Origin: Solimonas terrae
GTDB lineage: Bacteria > Pseudomonadota > Gammaproteobacteria > Nevskiales > Nevskiaceae
DNA length: 64,000 nucleotides
Direction: 5' to 3'
NCBI RefSeq assembly: GCF_011067135.1
Contig: NZ_JAAMOW010000003.1
Span: forward strand, 124,001-188,000
The notes under the pieces are model-generated. The model saw only the letters and a list, made by a program, of their open reading frames with translations. It did not search any database and was not told the origin of the DNA. The translations under genes and the position numbers were made by a program. This document shows positions 1 to 8,227 of the stretch, one piece after another (the first letter of the stretch is position 1; every line of letters starts with the position of its first letter).

Positions 1-13
1 AGGCGAAGTACGG

Positions 14-49
14 AAACGCCTGACCGGCGCCACCGCCGCCGGTCAGGCG
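14..49 (-). terminator. Hairpin terminator downstream of the peroxidase gene
   Basis: A perfect 13-bp stem (17-29 pairs with 37-49) has a 7-nt loop and lies just past the stop of the minus-strand peroxidase gene. Read on the minus strand, the stem is followed by TTTCC, a short and imperfect T tract. A rho-independent terminator is likely but weak. Confidence 0.6.
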
Positions 50-72
50 AAACGCTACCGCTGGTGCGCGCC

Positions 73-618
73 TCAGTCCTGCAGTGCGCGCTCGACCGCA
101 TCGAGCAGACGCGGATCGTCGCCGGCGACATCGGGCGCAAAGCGGGCGACGACCTTGCCGTCACGGCCGATCAGGAATTTCTCGAAGTTCCACAGCACGT
201 CCGGCGGATTGCCGGTGTCGATGCCGTAACCCTTGAGCCGTTCGCGGAACGGACCGTCGCCGATCGCCGTCGGCTGGGCCTTCGTCAACTCGCCGTACAG
301 CGGATGTCGATCCTCGCCGCGCACGGAGATCTTCGAGAACATCGGAAAGTGCACGTCGTACTTGGTCGTGCAGAAGTCGCTGATCTCGGTATCGCTGCCC
401 GGCTCCTGTTCCTTGAAGTTGTTGGCCGGGAAGCCGAGCACTTCGAGACCCTTTTCCCGCTGCGCCTGGTAAAGCTTTTCCAGCCCTTCGTATTGCGGTG
501 TCAGGCCGCACTTGGACGCGACGTTGACGACCAGCAGCACCTTGCCGCGAAAAGCCGAAAGGTCGCCGGCACTGCCGTCGATGCGTTTGAGGGGGATGTC
601 GTAAAGAGCCTGCGTCAT
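73..618 (-). CDS. Glutathione-peroxidase family thiol peroxidase
   Basis: This 181-residue protein has the GPx fold and should reduce hydrogen and lipid peroxides in the cytoplasm; no signal peptide is visible. The peroxidatic Cys is residue 37 (VASKCGLTPQY). A second Cys near residue 83 (SDFCTTKYDV) sits where thioredoxin-dependent members keep the resolving Cys. The Trp-Asn pair of the active site is present (LWNFEKF). The loop usually reading FPCNQF reads FPANNF here, so the tetrad Gln is replaced by Asn. I chose the ATG at 618 because the protein then starts MTQALYDIPL; an upstream in-frame ATG adds 21 unconserved residues. It is monocistronic and followed by a hairpin. Thioredoxin rather than glutathione as the reductant is inferred from the two Cys residues. 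Confidence 0.9.
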   Translation of the reverse strand: MTQALYDIPLKRIDGSAGDLSAFRGKVLLVVNVASKCGLTPQYEGLEKLYQAQREKGLEVLGFPANNFKEQEPGSDTEISDFCTTKYDVHFPMFSKISVRGEDRHPLYGELTKAQPTAIGDGPFRERLKGYGIDTGNPPDVLWNFEKFLIGRDGKVVARFAPDVAGDDPRLLDAVERALQD

Positions 619-773
619 GGTCTGGTCCTTGTGTCTTGCTGTCGTCGGGGGCCGCGCACGCTGCATCGGTGCGGCGGACATCTTATCGCCGCGCGCCTTT
701 CCCGGCTGACAAGGGCAGATGCGACCGTTCGTGCGCTTCCGCTATGCCGTTCATCCCATGTAAGCCGATTCGC

Positions 774-800
774 TCAAGTTTGTACGGCGGCATCCGATAA
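774..800 (+). promoter_or_regulatory. Sigma-28 (FliA) promoter of fliC
   Basis: TCAAGTTT (774-781), an 11-nt spacer and TCCGATAA (793-800) match the class 3 flagellar consensus TAAAGTTT-N11-GCCGATAA with only a few changes. It lies about 100 nt before the fliC start, leaving a leader of roughly 95 nt. This places fliC under FliA control. Confidence 0.85.
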
Positions 801-902
801 AGGACTCAGCAACGGCAATCCGCTCTCGGGCTGCTGAGGCAGGACCGAAAGCCGCAGTGGCGTCGGCCCGGACCCAAACCTTCCTCATCCAGGAGTGCAT
901 CC

Positions 903-2045
903 ATGCAAGGTATCAACACCAACGTGATGTCACTGAACGCGCAGCGCAATCTGCAGTCGTCGCAGTCGTCACTCGCAACCTCGATCCAGCGTCTTTCGTC
1001 CGGCCTGCGCATCAACAGCGCCAAGGACGATGCCGCCGGCCTCGCCATCGCCAGCCGCTTCTCGAGCCAGATCAACGGCCTCAACCAGGCACAGCGCAAC
1101 GCCAACGACGGCATCTCGCTGGCGCAGACCGCCGACGGTGCACTGAGCTCGGTTTCCGACTCGCTGCAGCGCATCCGCGAACTGGCCGTGCAGTCGCGCA
1201 ACGCCACCAACTCCGACACCGACCGTGCCGCGCTGAACACCGAAGCGCAGGCCCTGAAGGCGGAAATCGATCGCGTCGCTTCGACGACATCGTTCAACGG
1301 CGTCAAGCTGCTCGACGGCAGCTTCAGCAACGCCGCGTTCCAGGTCGGTGCCAATGTCGGCGAGACGATCACGGTCAGCAGCATCGGCAACACCGGCAGC
1401 GCCACGCTCGGCTCGTACAGCCTCGCGCAGGTGACCGGCGCCGCGGCATCGACCTTCGGCGCGATCACCGCCGGCGATCTGACGATCAACGGTGTCTCGG
1501 TCGGCGCGATCGGTGCGGACACCAATTCGGCGAACCGTGCCAGCAGCGTCGCCGCCGCGATCAACGCGTACTCCTCGCAGACCGGCGTGTCCGCGACGAT
1601 CCTCGATTCGGCGCCGACGCAGGTCGTGCTGTCGAGCTCGACCGGCAATATCGTGGTCGGCGCTTCCGGCACCGCCACCGCCGCGTCGACCGGCCTGACA
1701 GCCGGAACGACCACCGCCACGACCAGCACCGGTTTCGCCGCGCTCGACCTCTCGTCGGTTGCCGGCGCTGACGATGCGATCAACGCGATGGATGCAGCCC
1801 TGGCCTCGGTCAACACGACCCGCGCCCAGCTCGGTGCGGTGCAGAACCGCTTCGAGTCGGTGGTCTCCAACCTCGCGACCACGACCGAGAATCTCTCGGC
1901 CGCCCGCTCGCGGATTCAGGACACCGACTACGCGGCTGAAACGGCGAACATGACCCGCGCGCAGATCCTGCAGCAGGCCGGTACCGCGATGTTGGCGCAG
2001 GCCAACTCCGCGCCGCAGAACGTGCTCAGCCTGCTGAAGGGCTAA
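903..2045 (+). CDS. fliC: Flagellin
   Basis: Filament subunit exported by the flagellar type III system. The 380-residue protein has the conserved N-terminal D0/D1 helices (MQGINTNVMSLNAQRNL, RLSSGLRINSAKDDAAG) and a conserved C-terminal D1/D0 segment ending NVLSLLKG. The middle, about residues 170-280, is a Ser/Thr/Ala/Gly-rich variable domain that is small compared with enteric flagellins. An AGGAG ribosome site precedes the ATG. A strong sigma-28 promoter lies upstream and a strong terminator follows, so it is probably transcribed alone at high level, with flaG and fliD fed by read-through or another promoter. Confidence 0.97.
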   Translation: MQGINTNVMSLNAQRNLQSSQSSLATSIQRLSSGLRINSAKDDAAGLAIASRFSSQINGLNQAQRNANDGISLAQTADGALSSVSDSLQRIRELAVQSRNATNSDTDRAALNTEAQALKAEIDRVASTTSFNGVKLLDGSFSNAAFQVGANVGETITVSSIGNTGSATLGSYSLAQVTGAAASTFGAITAGDLTINGVSVGAIGADTNSANRASSVAAAINAYSSQTGVSATILDSAPTQVVLSSSTGNIVVGASGTATAASTGLTAGTTTATTSTGFAALDLSSVAGADDAINAMDAALASVNTTRAQLGAVQNRFESVVSNLATTTENLSAARSRIQDTDYAAETANMTRAQILQQAGTAMLAQANSAPQNVLSLLKG

Positions 2046-2053
2046 GCGCTGCA

Positions 2054-2091
2054 GACGGGCGCCGGATGGCATCGCCGGCGCCCGTCCTTTT
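2054..2091 (+). terminator. Rho-independent terminator after fliC
   Basis: A perfect 12-bp GC-rich stem (2054-2065 with 2075-2086) with a 9-nt loop is followed by CTTTT. It begins 8 nt past the fliC stop, typical for a highly expressed flagellin gene. Confidence 0.9.
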
Positions 2092-2176
2092 GATGTAGCA
2101 AGCGGCAAGCATGCACGCCGCCAGGCACCGAAACGCAGGACCTGACAGCAGCATGGCGCCGCCGGAGGACCCGGCG

Positions 2177-2533
2177 ATGGCAGATCTGATCAATGCGGTG
2201 GAAGCGACGGCTGCGTCCTCGGGACGTGGCCTTGATGTCGTTCGGCAAACGGTGACCGACACGACGGTGCCCGCCGCGAGCGGCGCGGGCGATCAGAAGC
2301 CCGTCGCCGACGACAGCGAATTGCGTGCGGCACTGCAGGCGCTGGCCGGGCCTGCGCAGAACCGCGATGTCGGACTGGACTACCGCGTCGATCCGGATCT
2401 CGGTCGCGTGATCGTCGAGCTGGTCGATCGCAAGGACGGTACCGTGTTGCGGCAGATTCCGAGTGAAGAAGCGCTGCGGCTTGCGCGTCTGATGAAAGAC
2501 GGCCGCGGCATCCTCGTCCAGGCACAGGCTTGA
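2177..2533 (+). CDS. flaG: FlaG family flagellar protein
   Basis: The 118-residue protein is FlaG-like: a variable acidic N-terminus followed by the conserved C-terminal half with DPDLGRVIVELVDRKDG and RQIPSEEALRLARLM. FlaG proteins affect filament length, but their mechanism is not settled. The ATG at 2177 was chosen over the ATG at 2111 because GGAGGA (2164-2169) is placed 7 nt before it. It lies between fliC and fliD, 7 nt before the fliD start, the usual position in polar-flagellated bacteria. Confidence 0.9.
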   Translation: MADLINAVEATAASSGRGLDVVRQTVTDTTVPAASGAGDQKPVADDSELRAALQALAGPAQNRDVGLDYRVDPDLGRVIVELVDRKDGTVLRQIPSEEALRLARLMKDGRGILVQAQA

Positions 2534-2540
2534 GAGCGAC

Positions 2541-3905
2541 ATGACCACGACCAGCAGTGCCACATTCACCAACGCCGGCGTCGGCTCCGGTCTCGATCTC
2601 GAGACGCTGATCACCAACCTGGTCGCGGCCGAAAAGACGCCAACCGAGACGCGACTGACGCAGAAGCAGTCGACGCTCAGTGCGCAGCTGTCCGCCGTCG
2701 GCACCTTCAAATCGGTGCTGTCGAACCTGCAGTCCAAGCTCGACGCACTCAAGTCCGACGGCTCGGTGGCGACGCTTTCCGCGACCTCGTCCGACACGTC
2801 GACCTTCACCGCCACGGCGAGCAGCGCCGCGACACGCGGCAGCTACTCGGTCGAAGTGGTCGGGCTTGCGACGCCGGAGAAGCTGGCGTCGACCGGCTAT
2901 TCCAGCGCTTCGACCGCGCTCGGCGCCGGTGACGTGACGCTGACGGTCGGCAGCAAGTCCTTCACGGTGACGCTCGGCGACACCGGCAATTCGCTGACCG
3001 ATCTCAAGAACGCGATCAACAACGCCAGCGACAACAGCGGTGTGACGGCGACGCTGATCACCGAAAACGGCGGCACGCATCTGCTGCTGACGTCGAACGA
3101 CACCGGTGCCGCCAACGCGGTGTCGGTCAGCTCGTCGCTGGTTTCGTTCAGCGAAGCACAGGCAGCACAGGACGCGCACGTGCGCATCGATGGCTACGAC
3201 GTCTACTCGGCCTCGAACACGGTCAGCGATGCGATCGACGGCGTCGCCCTGAATCTCGTCGCCGCCAGTCCCGGCAGCAGCAAGACGCTGACGCTGGCGT
3301 TCAACAACACGGCTGCGACTTCGGCGATCCAGTCCTTCGTCAGCGCCTACAACAGCGCCGTGACGACGATGAGCGCACTGACAAAGTACGATGCCTCGAC
3401 GCAGACCGCGGCAACGCTCAATGGCGATTCGATGGTGCGTGGTGCACAGTCCAGCCTGCGCAACATCATCGGCGGCAGTGTCGGCGACGCCGGCACGTTC
3501 CAGTACCTCTCGCAGATCGGCATCACGACGGCTGCCGACGGCACGCTGAGTGTCGACAGCGACAAGCTCGGCAGCGCCCTGAATACCGACAGTGCGTCCG
3601 TGCAGAAGCTGTTCGGCAACAGCGACGGTCTGGCCGCGCAACTCGACGGTGCGATCAATCGCCTGATCGGCACCGACGGCCTGGTCGACGCGCGCGACGA
3701 TGCGATCAACAGCCAGCTCGACGGCCTGAGCAAGCAGTTCGACGATCTCAATGCGCGCATGGATCAGGTCGAGGCGCGCTACCGCGCGCAGTTCACTGCA
3801 CTCGACACGCTGGTGGCATCGATGCAGAGCACGAGCACCTTTCTGACCGGCCAGCTCCAGCAGATTGCCAACATCGGCTCGTGGTCGTCTTCGAAGAACA
3901 ACTGA
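2541..3905 (+). CDS. fliD: Flagellar filament cap protein
   Basis: A 454-residue FliD (HAP2) protein, which caps the filament tip and helps flagellin fold into place. The N-terminal domain shows GVGSGLDLETLITNLVAAEK; the C-terminal domain ends in a long coiled-coil-forming helix (about residues 385-450) including QFDDLNARMDQVEARY. The middle is Ser/Thr-rich. It begins 7 nt after flaG, so the two are probably co-transcribed. No fliS follows on the same strand, although fliS is the usual next gene. Confidence 0.95.
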   Translation: MTTTSSATFTNAGVGSGLDLETLITNLVAAEKTPTETRLTQKQSTLSAQLSAVGTFKSVLSNLQSKLDALKSDGSVATLSATSSDTSTFTATASSAATRGSYSVEVVGLATPEKLASTGYSSASTALGAGDVTLTVGSKSFTVTLGDTGNSLTDLKNAINNASDNSGVTATLITENGGTHLLLTSNDTGAANAVSVSSSLVSFSEAQAAQDAHVRIDGYDVYSASNTVSDAIDGVALNLVAASPGSSKTLTLAFNNTAATSAIQSFVSAYNSAVTTMSALTKYDASTQTAATLNGDSMVRGAQSSLRNIIGGSVGDAGTFQYLSQIGITTAADGTLSVDSDKLGSALNTDSASVQKLFGNSDGLAAQLDGAINRLIGTDGLVDARDDAINSQLDGLSKQFDDLNARMDQVEARYRAQFTALDTLVASMQSTSTFLTGQLQQIANIGSWSSSKNN

Positions 3906-3981
3906 TCCGATTGTTCCCGGCGAAGGCGAGAACGGCCAGCCGGATGCGCGCCGTCAGCCTGCCGTTTTCCGCAGCGCCGAT

Positions 3982-4425
3982 CTAGGCCTTGAGCAGGCTC
4001 AGCGCTGCGTAGACGGCGCTTGCCCCGGCCACGATGATCAGGCCGGCGATGTCGGCGACACCGAGTCGGCCGGCCGGGCTCGAAGGTTCGCGTTCCAGCA
4101 ACGCCAGCTCGCGGTTGATCAGGAATACCGGCACGGTGACGCTGATGGCGATCAGCATGCCGAGGATCAGGTACAGCCAGACGCCGCGCATGCTCAGGCG
4201 CCGTGCTTCGAGCAGCATCCAGACGAACACCGCGAACGCGAGGAAGAACAGATCGACGGTGATCGAGCGGCTGGCCGGATTGGCGAGTGTGTCGCGCCAG
4301 AACGCCAGATTCGCCGCGACCGGGCCTTGATGCAGATAGGCGAGGTTGTTGCCCCAGGTGCCGAGCAGTGCGAGCACCGCGATGAGGCCATAGAGGATGC
4401 AGAGGATCTTGCGCGAAACGGGCAT
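3982..4425 (-). CDS. DUF2834 family membrane protein
   Basis: A 147-residue integral membrane protein with about four hydrophobic segments. The block RSITVDLFFLAFAVFVWM followed by EARRLSMRGVWLYLILG matches DUF2834; no biochemical role is known. I placed the start at 4425 (MPVSRKILC), which has CGGAG just upstream, rather than at the ATG 78 nt earlier, which would add a basic extension. It points toward fliD and convergent transcription is likely. Its position next to filament genes may be accidental. Confidence 0.85.
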   Translation of the reverse strand: MPVSRKILCILYGLIAVLALLGTWGNNLAYLHQGPVAANLAFWRDTLANPASRSITVDLFFLAFAVFVWMLLEARRLSMRGVWLYLILGMLIAISVTVPVFLINRELALLEREPSSPAGRLGVADIAGLIIVAGASAVYAALSLLKA

Positions 4426-4596
4426 GCGGCGCTCCGGAAAAATGGTGCGGAACAGCCTAACGGGCTTGGCGCCGGATTTCCGATGCCGGCCCATGAGATG
4501 CATGAGGGCGCGCCGTTCATGCCGACGGCGCTCGCCACTACCGCTGCGATTGCAGACGTCGCCGGATTCCCGGGCCCGGATGCAGCGTGCCTCGGC

Positions 4597-5076
4597 TCAT
4601 GAATTCAGCAACGACAGGGACGCGCCGAGCGATGCCGGTGCGGGCCGTTCGACGAGTGCGTCGGTTGGCGTTGCGCTGCAGACCGGCGGTGTCATCGCGG
4701 TGGACCGATCGGGAGTGGCACGCGGCGGCGGCGATTGGTCGCCGGTCGTCGCCGCCTTGCTGCGCGCGCAGGCCTGGCTCAGCGCGGGCAGATGCCAGGG
4801 CAGATAGCCGGCGTGATCGCGAATCGAACGTCGCTCCGGTGCAGACGGTCGTCCCGCAAATTCGAAACTGGAAGCCGCTCGCGATGGCGTCTGCGGCGTC
4901 TCGTCGTCGAGATCGAGGCGTTCTCCTTCGATGCAGAGAATCAGGTCGAGCAGATTGTGCGCGTCGTCGTCGTTGAGTCCTTGTTGCGGTCTGCCGTTCG
5001 CAATCACGACCGCGCCGCTCGACGCATGAATGACGGCGTAGCCTTCATCCTGCATGCGCACGCTGTAACGCGCCAT
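4597..5076 (-). CDS. Hypothetical protein
   Basis: A 159-residue protein that I do not recognise. The N-terminal 55 residues look folded (MARYSVRMQDEGYAVIHASS, then NDDDAHNLLDLILCIEGERL). The remainder is Ser/Pro/Ala-rich and probably disordered. The start at 5076 has a GGGGGA ribosome site 6 nt upstream, the main support for it being a gene. No signal peptide or membrane segment is visible. The C-terminal half has poor codon-position structure, so the true end could differ if there is a sequence error. Confidence 0.6.
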   Translation of the reverse strand: MARYSVRMQDEGYAVIHASSGAVVIANGRPQQGLNDDDAHNLLDLILCIEGERLDLDDETPQTPSRAASSFEFAGRPSAPERRSIRDHAGYLPWHLPALSQACARSKAATTGDQSPPPRATPDRSTAMTPPVCSATPTDALVERPAPASLGASLSLLNS

Positions 5077-5406
5077 GGCGATCCCCCGACCTGTGGAAGG
5101 CACTGATCTTCCGTCCCGTCACCGGCGGGCGCAACTGCTTTTCGGAATGACTCGAATAGAGCGATCCGGCTCAAGGACTTGCTCGTGATTTGCGGTGTGA
5201 AATCACCGAAGTCGCGTGCAAGCCTCCTTAATCGTGCGGAATCCTGCACCCGGCGCGGCAAATGGCAACGAATGCCGGCGCCGGTCCGCCGACACGCCAC
5301 GATGAACGGCCTGTTGCCGGGCGGGCTTCGGCAACACCGTGGAGCATGTGCCGCAGGCCGGTCGGACTCATCGGTGCGCGGTCCGGATTCCGGCGGCCGC
5401 GTGCGC
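5077..5406. other. Intergenic gap between a hypothetical gene and folD
   Basis: 330 nt with no supportable gene. It holds the upstream region of the minus-strand gene at 4597-5076 and the downstream region of folD. One inverted repeat, TGTTGCCG (5312-5319) with CGGCAACA (5329-5336), is visible but has no T tract on either side. No clear promoter was found. Confidence 0.6.
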
Positions 5407-6288
5407 TCACCGATTTCGCGTCGCCTCAGCCGCCGCTCCCTCGCGCGCGACGCAGGCGGTCAGCGTGTTCTGCATCAGCATCGCGACCGTCATCGGACCG
5501 ACACCGCCCGGTACCGGCGTGATGAACGCGGCGCGCTCGCGGGCAGCATCGAAGTCGACATCGCCGCAGAGCTTGCCGTCGGGCAGGCGGTTGATGCCGA
5601 TGTCGATGACCGTCGCGCCTGGCTTGATCCAGTCGCCTTGCACCATGCGTGGCTTGCCGACAGCGGCGACGACGATGTCGGCGCGCGCGACTTCGCCGGC
5701 CACGTCCGCCGTGAAGCGATGACAGCAGGTCGCGGTGGCGCCGGCCAGCATCAGTTCCAGCATCATCGGCCGGCCGACATGATTGCTCGCGCCGACGACC
5801 ACGGCGCGTTTGCCCTTGAAGGTTTCGCCGGCGCTCTTCAGCAGTTCGATCACGCCGTACGGTGTGCACGGTCGCAGCACCGGCAGGCGCTGGGCGAGGC
5901 GACCGATGTTGTACGGATGAAAGCCGTCGACGTCCTTGTCCGCGCGAATCCGTTCGGTGACGCGAATCGCGTCGATGTGCGCCGGCAGCGGCAACTGCAC
6001 GAGGATGCCGTCGATGTCCTCGTCGGCATTGAGCGCGTCGACGGCCGCCAGCAATTCGGTTTCGCCGATGTCGGCGGCGAAGTGCATGGGCACCGAACGC
6101 ACGCCGACCTTCTCGCAGGTCAGGCGCTTGTTGCGCACGTAGATTTCCGACGCCGGGTCGGCGCCGACCAGCACGGTCGCCAGCGCCGGTGCGCGCCGGC
6201 CGGCAGCTGTCCGCGCGGCGACGGCGGTACGAACACGTTCATGGACAGCGGCGGCGACGGCTTTGCCGTCGATCAGTTGGGCGCTCAA
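5407..6288 (-). CDS. folD: Methylenetetrahydrofolate dehydrogenase / methenyl-THF cyclohydrolase
   Basis: Bifunctional cytoplasmic enzyme that interconverts 5,10-methylene-THF and 10-formyl-THF, using NADP and then a cyclohydrolase step. The 293-residue length is normal for FolD. Motifs seen are [14 protein letters not shown] with the catalytic Lys, [18 protein letters not shown] of the Rossmann site and [10 protein letters not shown]. No ATG exists at the expected N-terminus. The only suitable start is TTG at 6288 ([11 protein letters not shown]), because a TACAAT -10 box lies just upstream at 6320-6325. Read-through further upstream gives a low-complexity Arg/Ser-rich sequence and is rejected. 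It appears monocistronic. Confidence 0.95.
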   Translation of the reverse strand: MSAQLIDGKAVAAAVHERVRTAVAARTAAGRRAPALATVLVGADPASEIYVRNKRLTCEKVGVRSVPMHFAADIGETELLAAVDALNADEDIDGILVQLPLPAHIDAIRVTERIRADKDVDGFHPYNIGRLAQRLPVLRPCTPYGVIELLKSAGETFKGKRAVVVGASNHVGRPMMLELMLAGATATCCHRFTADVAGEVARADIVVAAVGKPRMVQGDWIKPGATVIDIGINRLPDGKLCGDVDFDAARERAAFITPVPGGVGPMTVAMLMQNTLTACVAREGAAAEATRNR

Positions 6289-6319
6289 GGCGGGACAGTC
6301 CGTGGGGGCGAAGCCGCAT

Positions 6320-6325
6320 ATTGTA
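6320..6325 (-). promoter_or_regulatory. Likely -10 box of folD
   Basis: TACAAT on the minus strand would set transcription to begin near 6313 and leave a leader of about 25 nt before the TTG start of folD. No convincing -35 hexamer is visible, so the assignment rests on the -10 and its spacing. Confidence 0.45.
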
Positions 6326-6427
6326 GGCAAGTTCAGCGGCAGCCCCGCGTCGGCGTCGACGCTCCCGTCGGTCGCCACCGGAGGCCCCGCGCGGCGCCGC
6401 CGGGCAGGGCTGATCGAACGACGGCTC

Positions 6428-8137
6428 TCAATGCGCGAGTGACTGCTCGCGGATCGCCTTGAATTCCGAGCCGTCCTTCCAGGTCGGCCAGGTATCGCCG
6501 TTGGCGATGACGTCGCCGGTTTCGAACAGGAGTTGTGTATCGGCCACCGCACCGCTCAGGTCCCAGTCCGCACTGACCTCGTCGGCGGGCTTGTGATAGC
6601 GATTGGCGGTGTAGTCGTCGAGCTGTGACTGGCCGTAGCCGGCCGGCTTGCCGATCACGTCGATGCCGCGCTTGATGTACAGCGAGGGCAGGCCTTCCTT
6701 GGCGAATTCGAACTGATCGGAGCGGTAGTAGAAACCCTTGTCCGCTTCGTTGTCGGGCACGACGACACGGTCGTGGCGGGCGGCAGCTCGTGCATAGAGA
6801 TCCTCGATGCTGTTCTGTCCGGCGCCGATGATCTGCGTATCGCGCGTCGCGCCGTAGGTGTTGAGCACATCCATGTTGAAGTCCGCGAGCGTCCGGGTCA
6901 GCGGATACAGCGGATGCGTGGCGTAGTAGCGCGAGCCGAGCAGGCCCTGTTCTTCTGCCGTCACCGACATGAACAGCACCGAGCGCTTCGGCGGCGCCGG
7001 CAAGGTGGTATAGGCCTTGGCGATCGCCAGCAGGCCGGCGACGCCGGACGCGTTGTCGGCCGCGCCGTTGAAGATCTGATCGCCGGGCAGACTGCGGTCG
7101 CGTCCGAGATGATCCCAGTGCGCGCTGTAGATGAGGTACTGATCCTTGAGCGCCGGGTCCGAGCCTTCGAGCTTCGCGATCACATTGTGCGACTGCACTT
7201 CGCGCAGCTTGTTGTCGATCGTGAAGCTCGCCTTGGCTTTCAGCGGCACGGGTTTGAAGTCACGTGACAGCGCGGCCTTCTTGAGCGCATCGAAGTCGAG
7301 ACCGGCGTCCTTGAACAGTTCATGCGCCTTGTCCAGCGTGATCCACGCCTTGACCGGCACCGTGCCCAGGTTGCGGTCGGCGGCGGCCAGGCTGAACTGC
7401 TCGCCGCTCCAGCTGTTTTCGACCACCGCCCATGGATACGCGGCCGGTCTGGTTTCGTGGACGATGATGGCTGCAGCCGCGCCGAGCCTGGATGCGATTT
7501 CATACTTGTAGGTCCAGCGGCCGTAGTAGGTCATCGCGTCGCCCTTGAACATCGCCGGGTCGAGCCTGGACGGGTCGTTCGGATCAGGGACCGCCGGATC
7601 GTTGATCAGCATGACGATCGTCTTGCCTTTGACGTCCAGCCCCTTGTAGTCGTCCCAGGCGTATTCCGGCGCCTGCACGCCGTAGCCGACGAACACCATC
7701 GGGGCGTTTTTCACCTTCACCTCCGGCACCACGTGCGCCGTGGTGGCGACGAAGTCGTGTCCGGCGGACAGCTTGATGGTCTTGCCGCCGGCGACCATCT
7801 TCATGGTCGCGCTGCCGGTGATGCCGACCAGCGGCACTCGCTGCACATAGCTGCCGTCCGGATTGCCGGGTGCCAGATGCAGGGCTTCGAACTGCTGGCT
7901 GATGTAGGCCACCGACTTGTCCTCGCCCGGGGTGCCGGGCAGGCGGCCTTCGAACTCGTCCGACGCCAGCACCTTGATGTGGCCGAGTATCAGGTCGGGC
8001 GTGATCGCCGCTTCGGCAGGCGCCAGAGGATCGGCCGCCGCTGCCGCGGGCGTCGGGCTCGGTGCCGGTGCTGTGCAGGCGGCCGATACGGCCAGGGTCG
8101 CCGCACAAAATCCATTCCGCAGGTGCGTCTTCGTCAT
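6428..8137 (-). CDS. Secreted M28 family zinc peptidase, predicted lipoprotein
   Basis: A 569-residue metallopeptidase likely to act outside the cytoplasm as an aminopeptidase. The start at 8137 gives a signal peptide ending in a lipobox (AVSAACTAP), then an Ala/Pro linker. A protease-associated insertion domain occupies about residues 120-270. The M28 catalytic domain shows the metal ligand motifs [31 protein letters not shown] and YHKPADE. It lies 90 nt downstream of the S9 peptidase on the same strand, so the two may form a peptide-scavenging pair. A second, unrelated-looking M28 protein is encoded at 51860. Confidence 0.92.
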   Translation of the reverse strand: MTKTHLRNGFCAATLAVSAACTAPAPSPTPAAAAADPLAPAEAAITPDLILGHIKVLASDEFEGRLPGTPGEDKSVAYISQQFEALHLAPGNPDGSYVQRVPLVGITGSATMKMVAGGKTIKLSAGHDFVATTAHVVPEVKVKNAPMVFVGYGVQAPEYAWDDYKGLDVKGKTIVMLINDPAVPDPNDPSRLDPAMFKGDAMTYYGRWTYKYEIASRLGAAAAIIVHETRPAAYPWAVVENSWSGEQFSLAAADRNLGTVPVKAWITLDKAHELFKDAGLDFDALKKAALSRDFKPVPLKAKASFTIDNKLREVQSHNVIAKLEGSDPALKDQYLIYSAHWDHLGRDRSLPGDQIFNGAADNASGVAGLLAIAKAYTTLPAPPKRSVLFMSVTAEEQGLLGSRYYATHPLYPLTRTLADFNMDVLNTYGATRDTQIIGAGQNSIEDLYARAAARHDRVVVPDNEADKGFYYRSDQFEFAKEGLPSLYIKRGIDVIGKPAGYGQSQLDDYTANRYHKPADEVSADWDLSGAVADTQLLFETGDVIANGDTWPTWKDGSEFKAIREQSLAH

Positions 8138-8227
8138 CGCTGTGCTTCTTGCCCCGATCTGTTGCGGAGACGCCAGTGCGGGCATCGCGCGCGAGCATCC
8201 GCCGCGCGCGATGCCAAACGCAGCGGC

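Noticed and set aside
2190-3641. Long minus-strand open frame opposite flaG and fliD
   Set aside because: Arg-rich shadow without domain or ribosome site; FlaG and FliD on the plus strand are clear.
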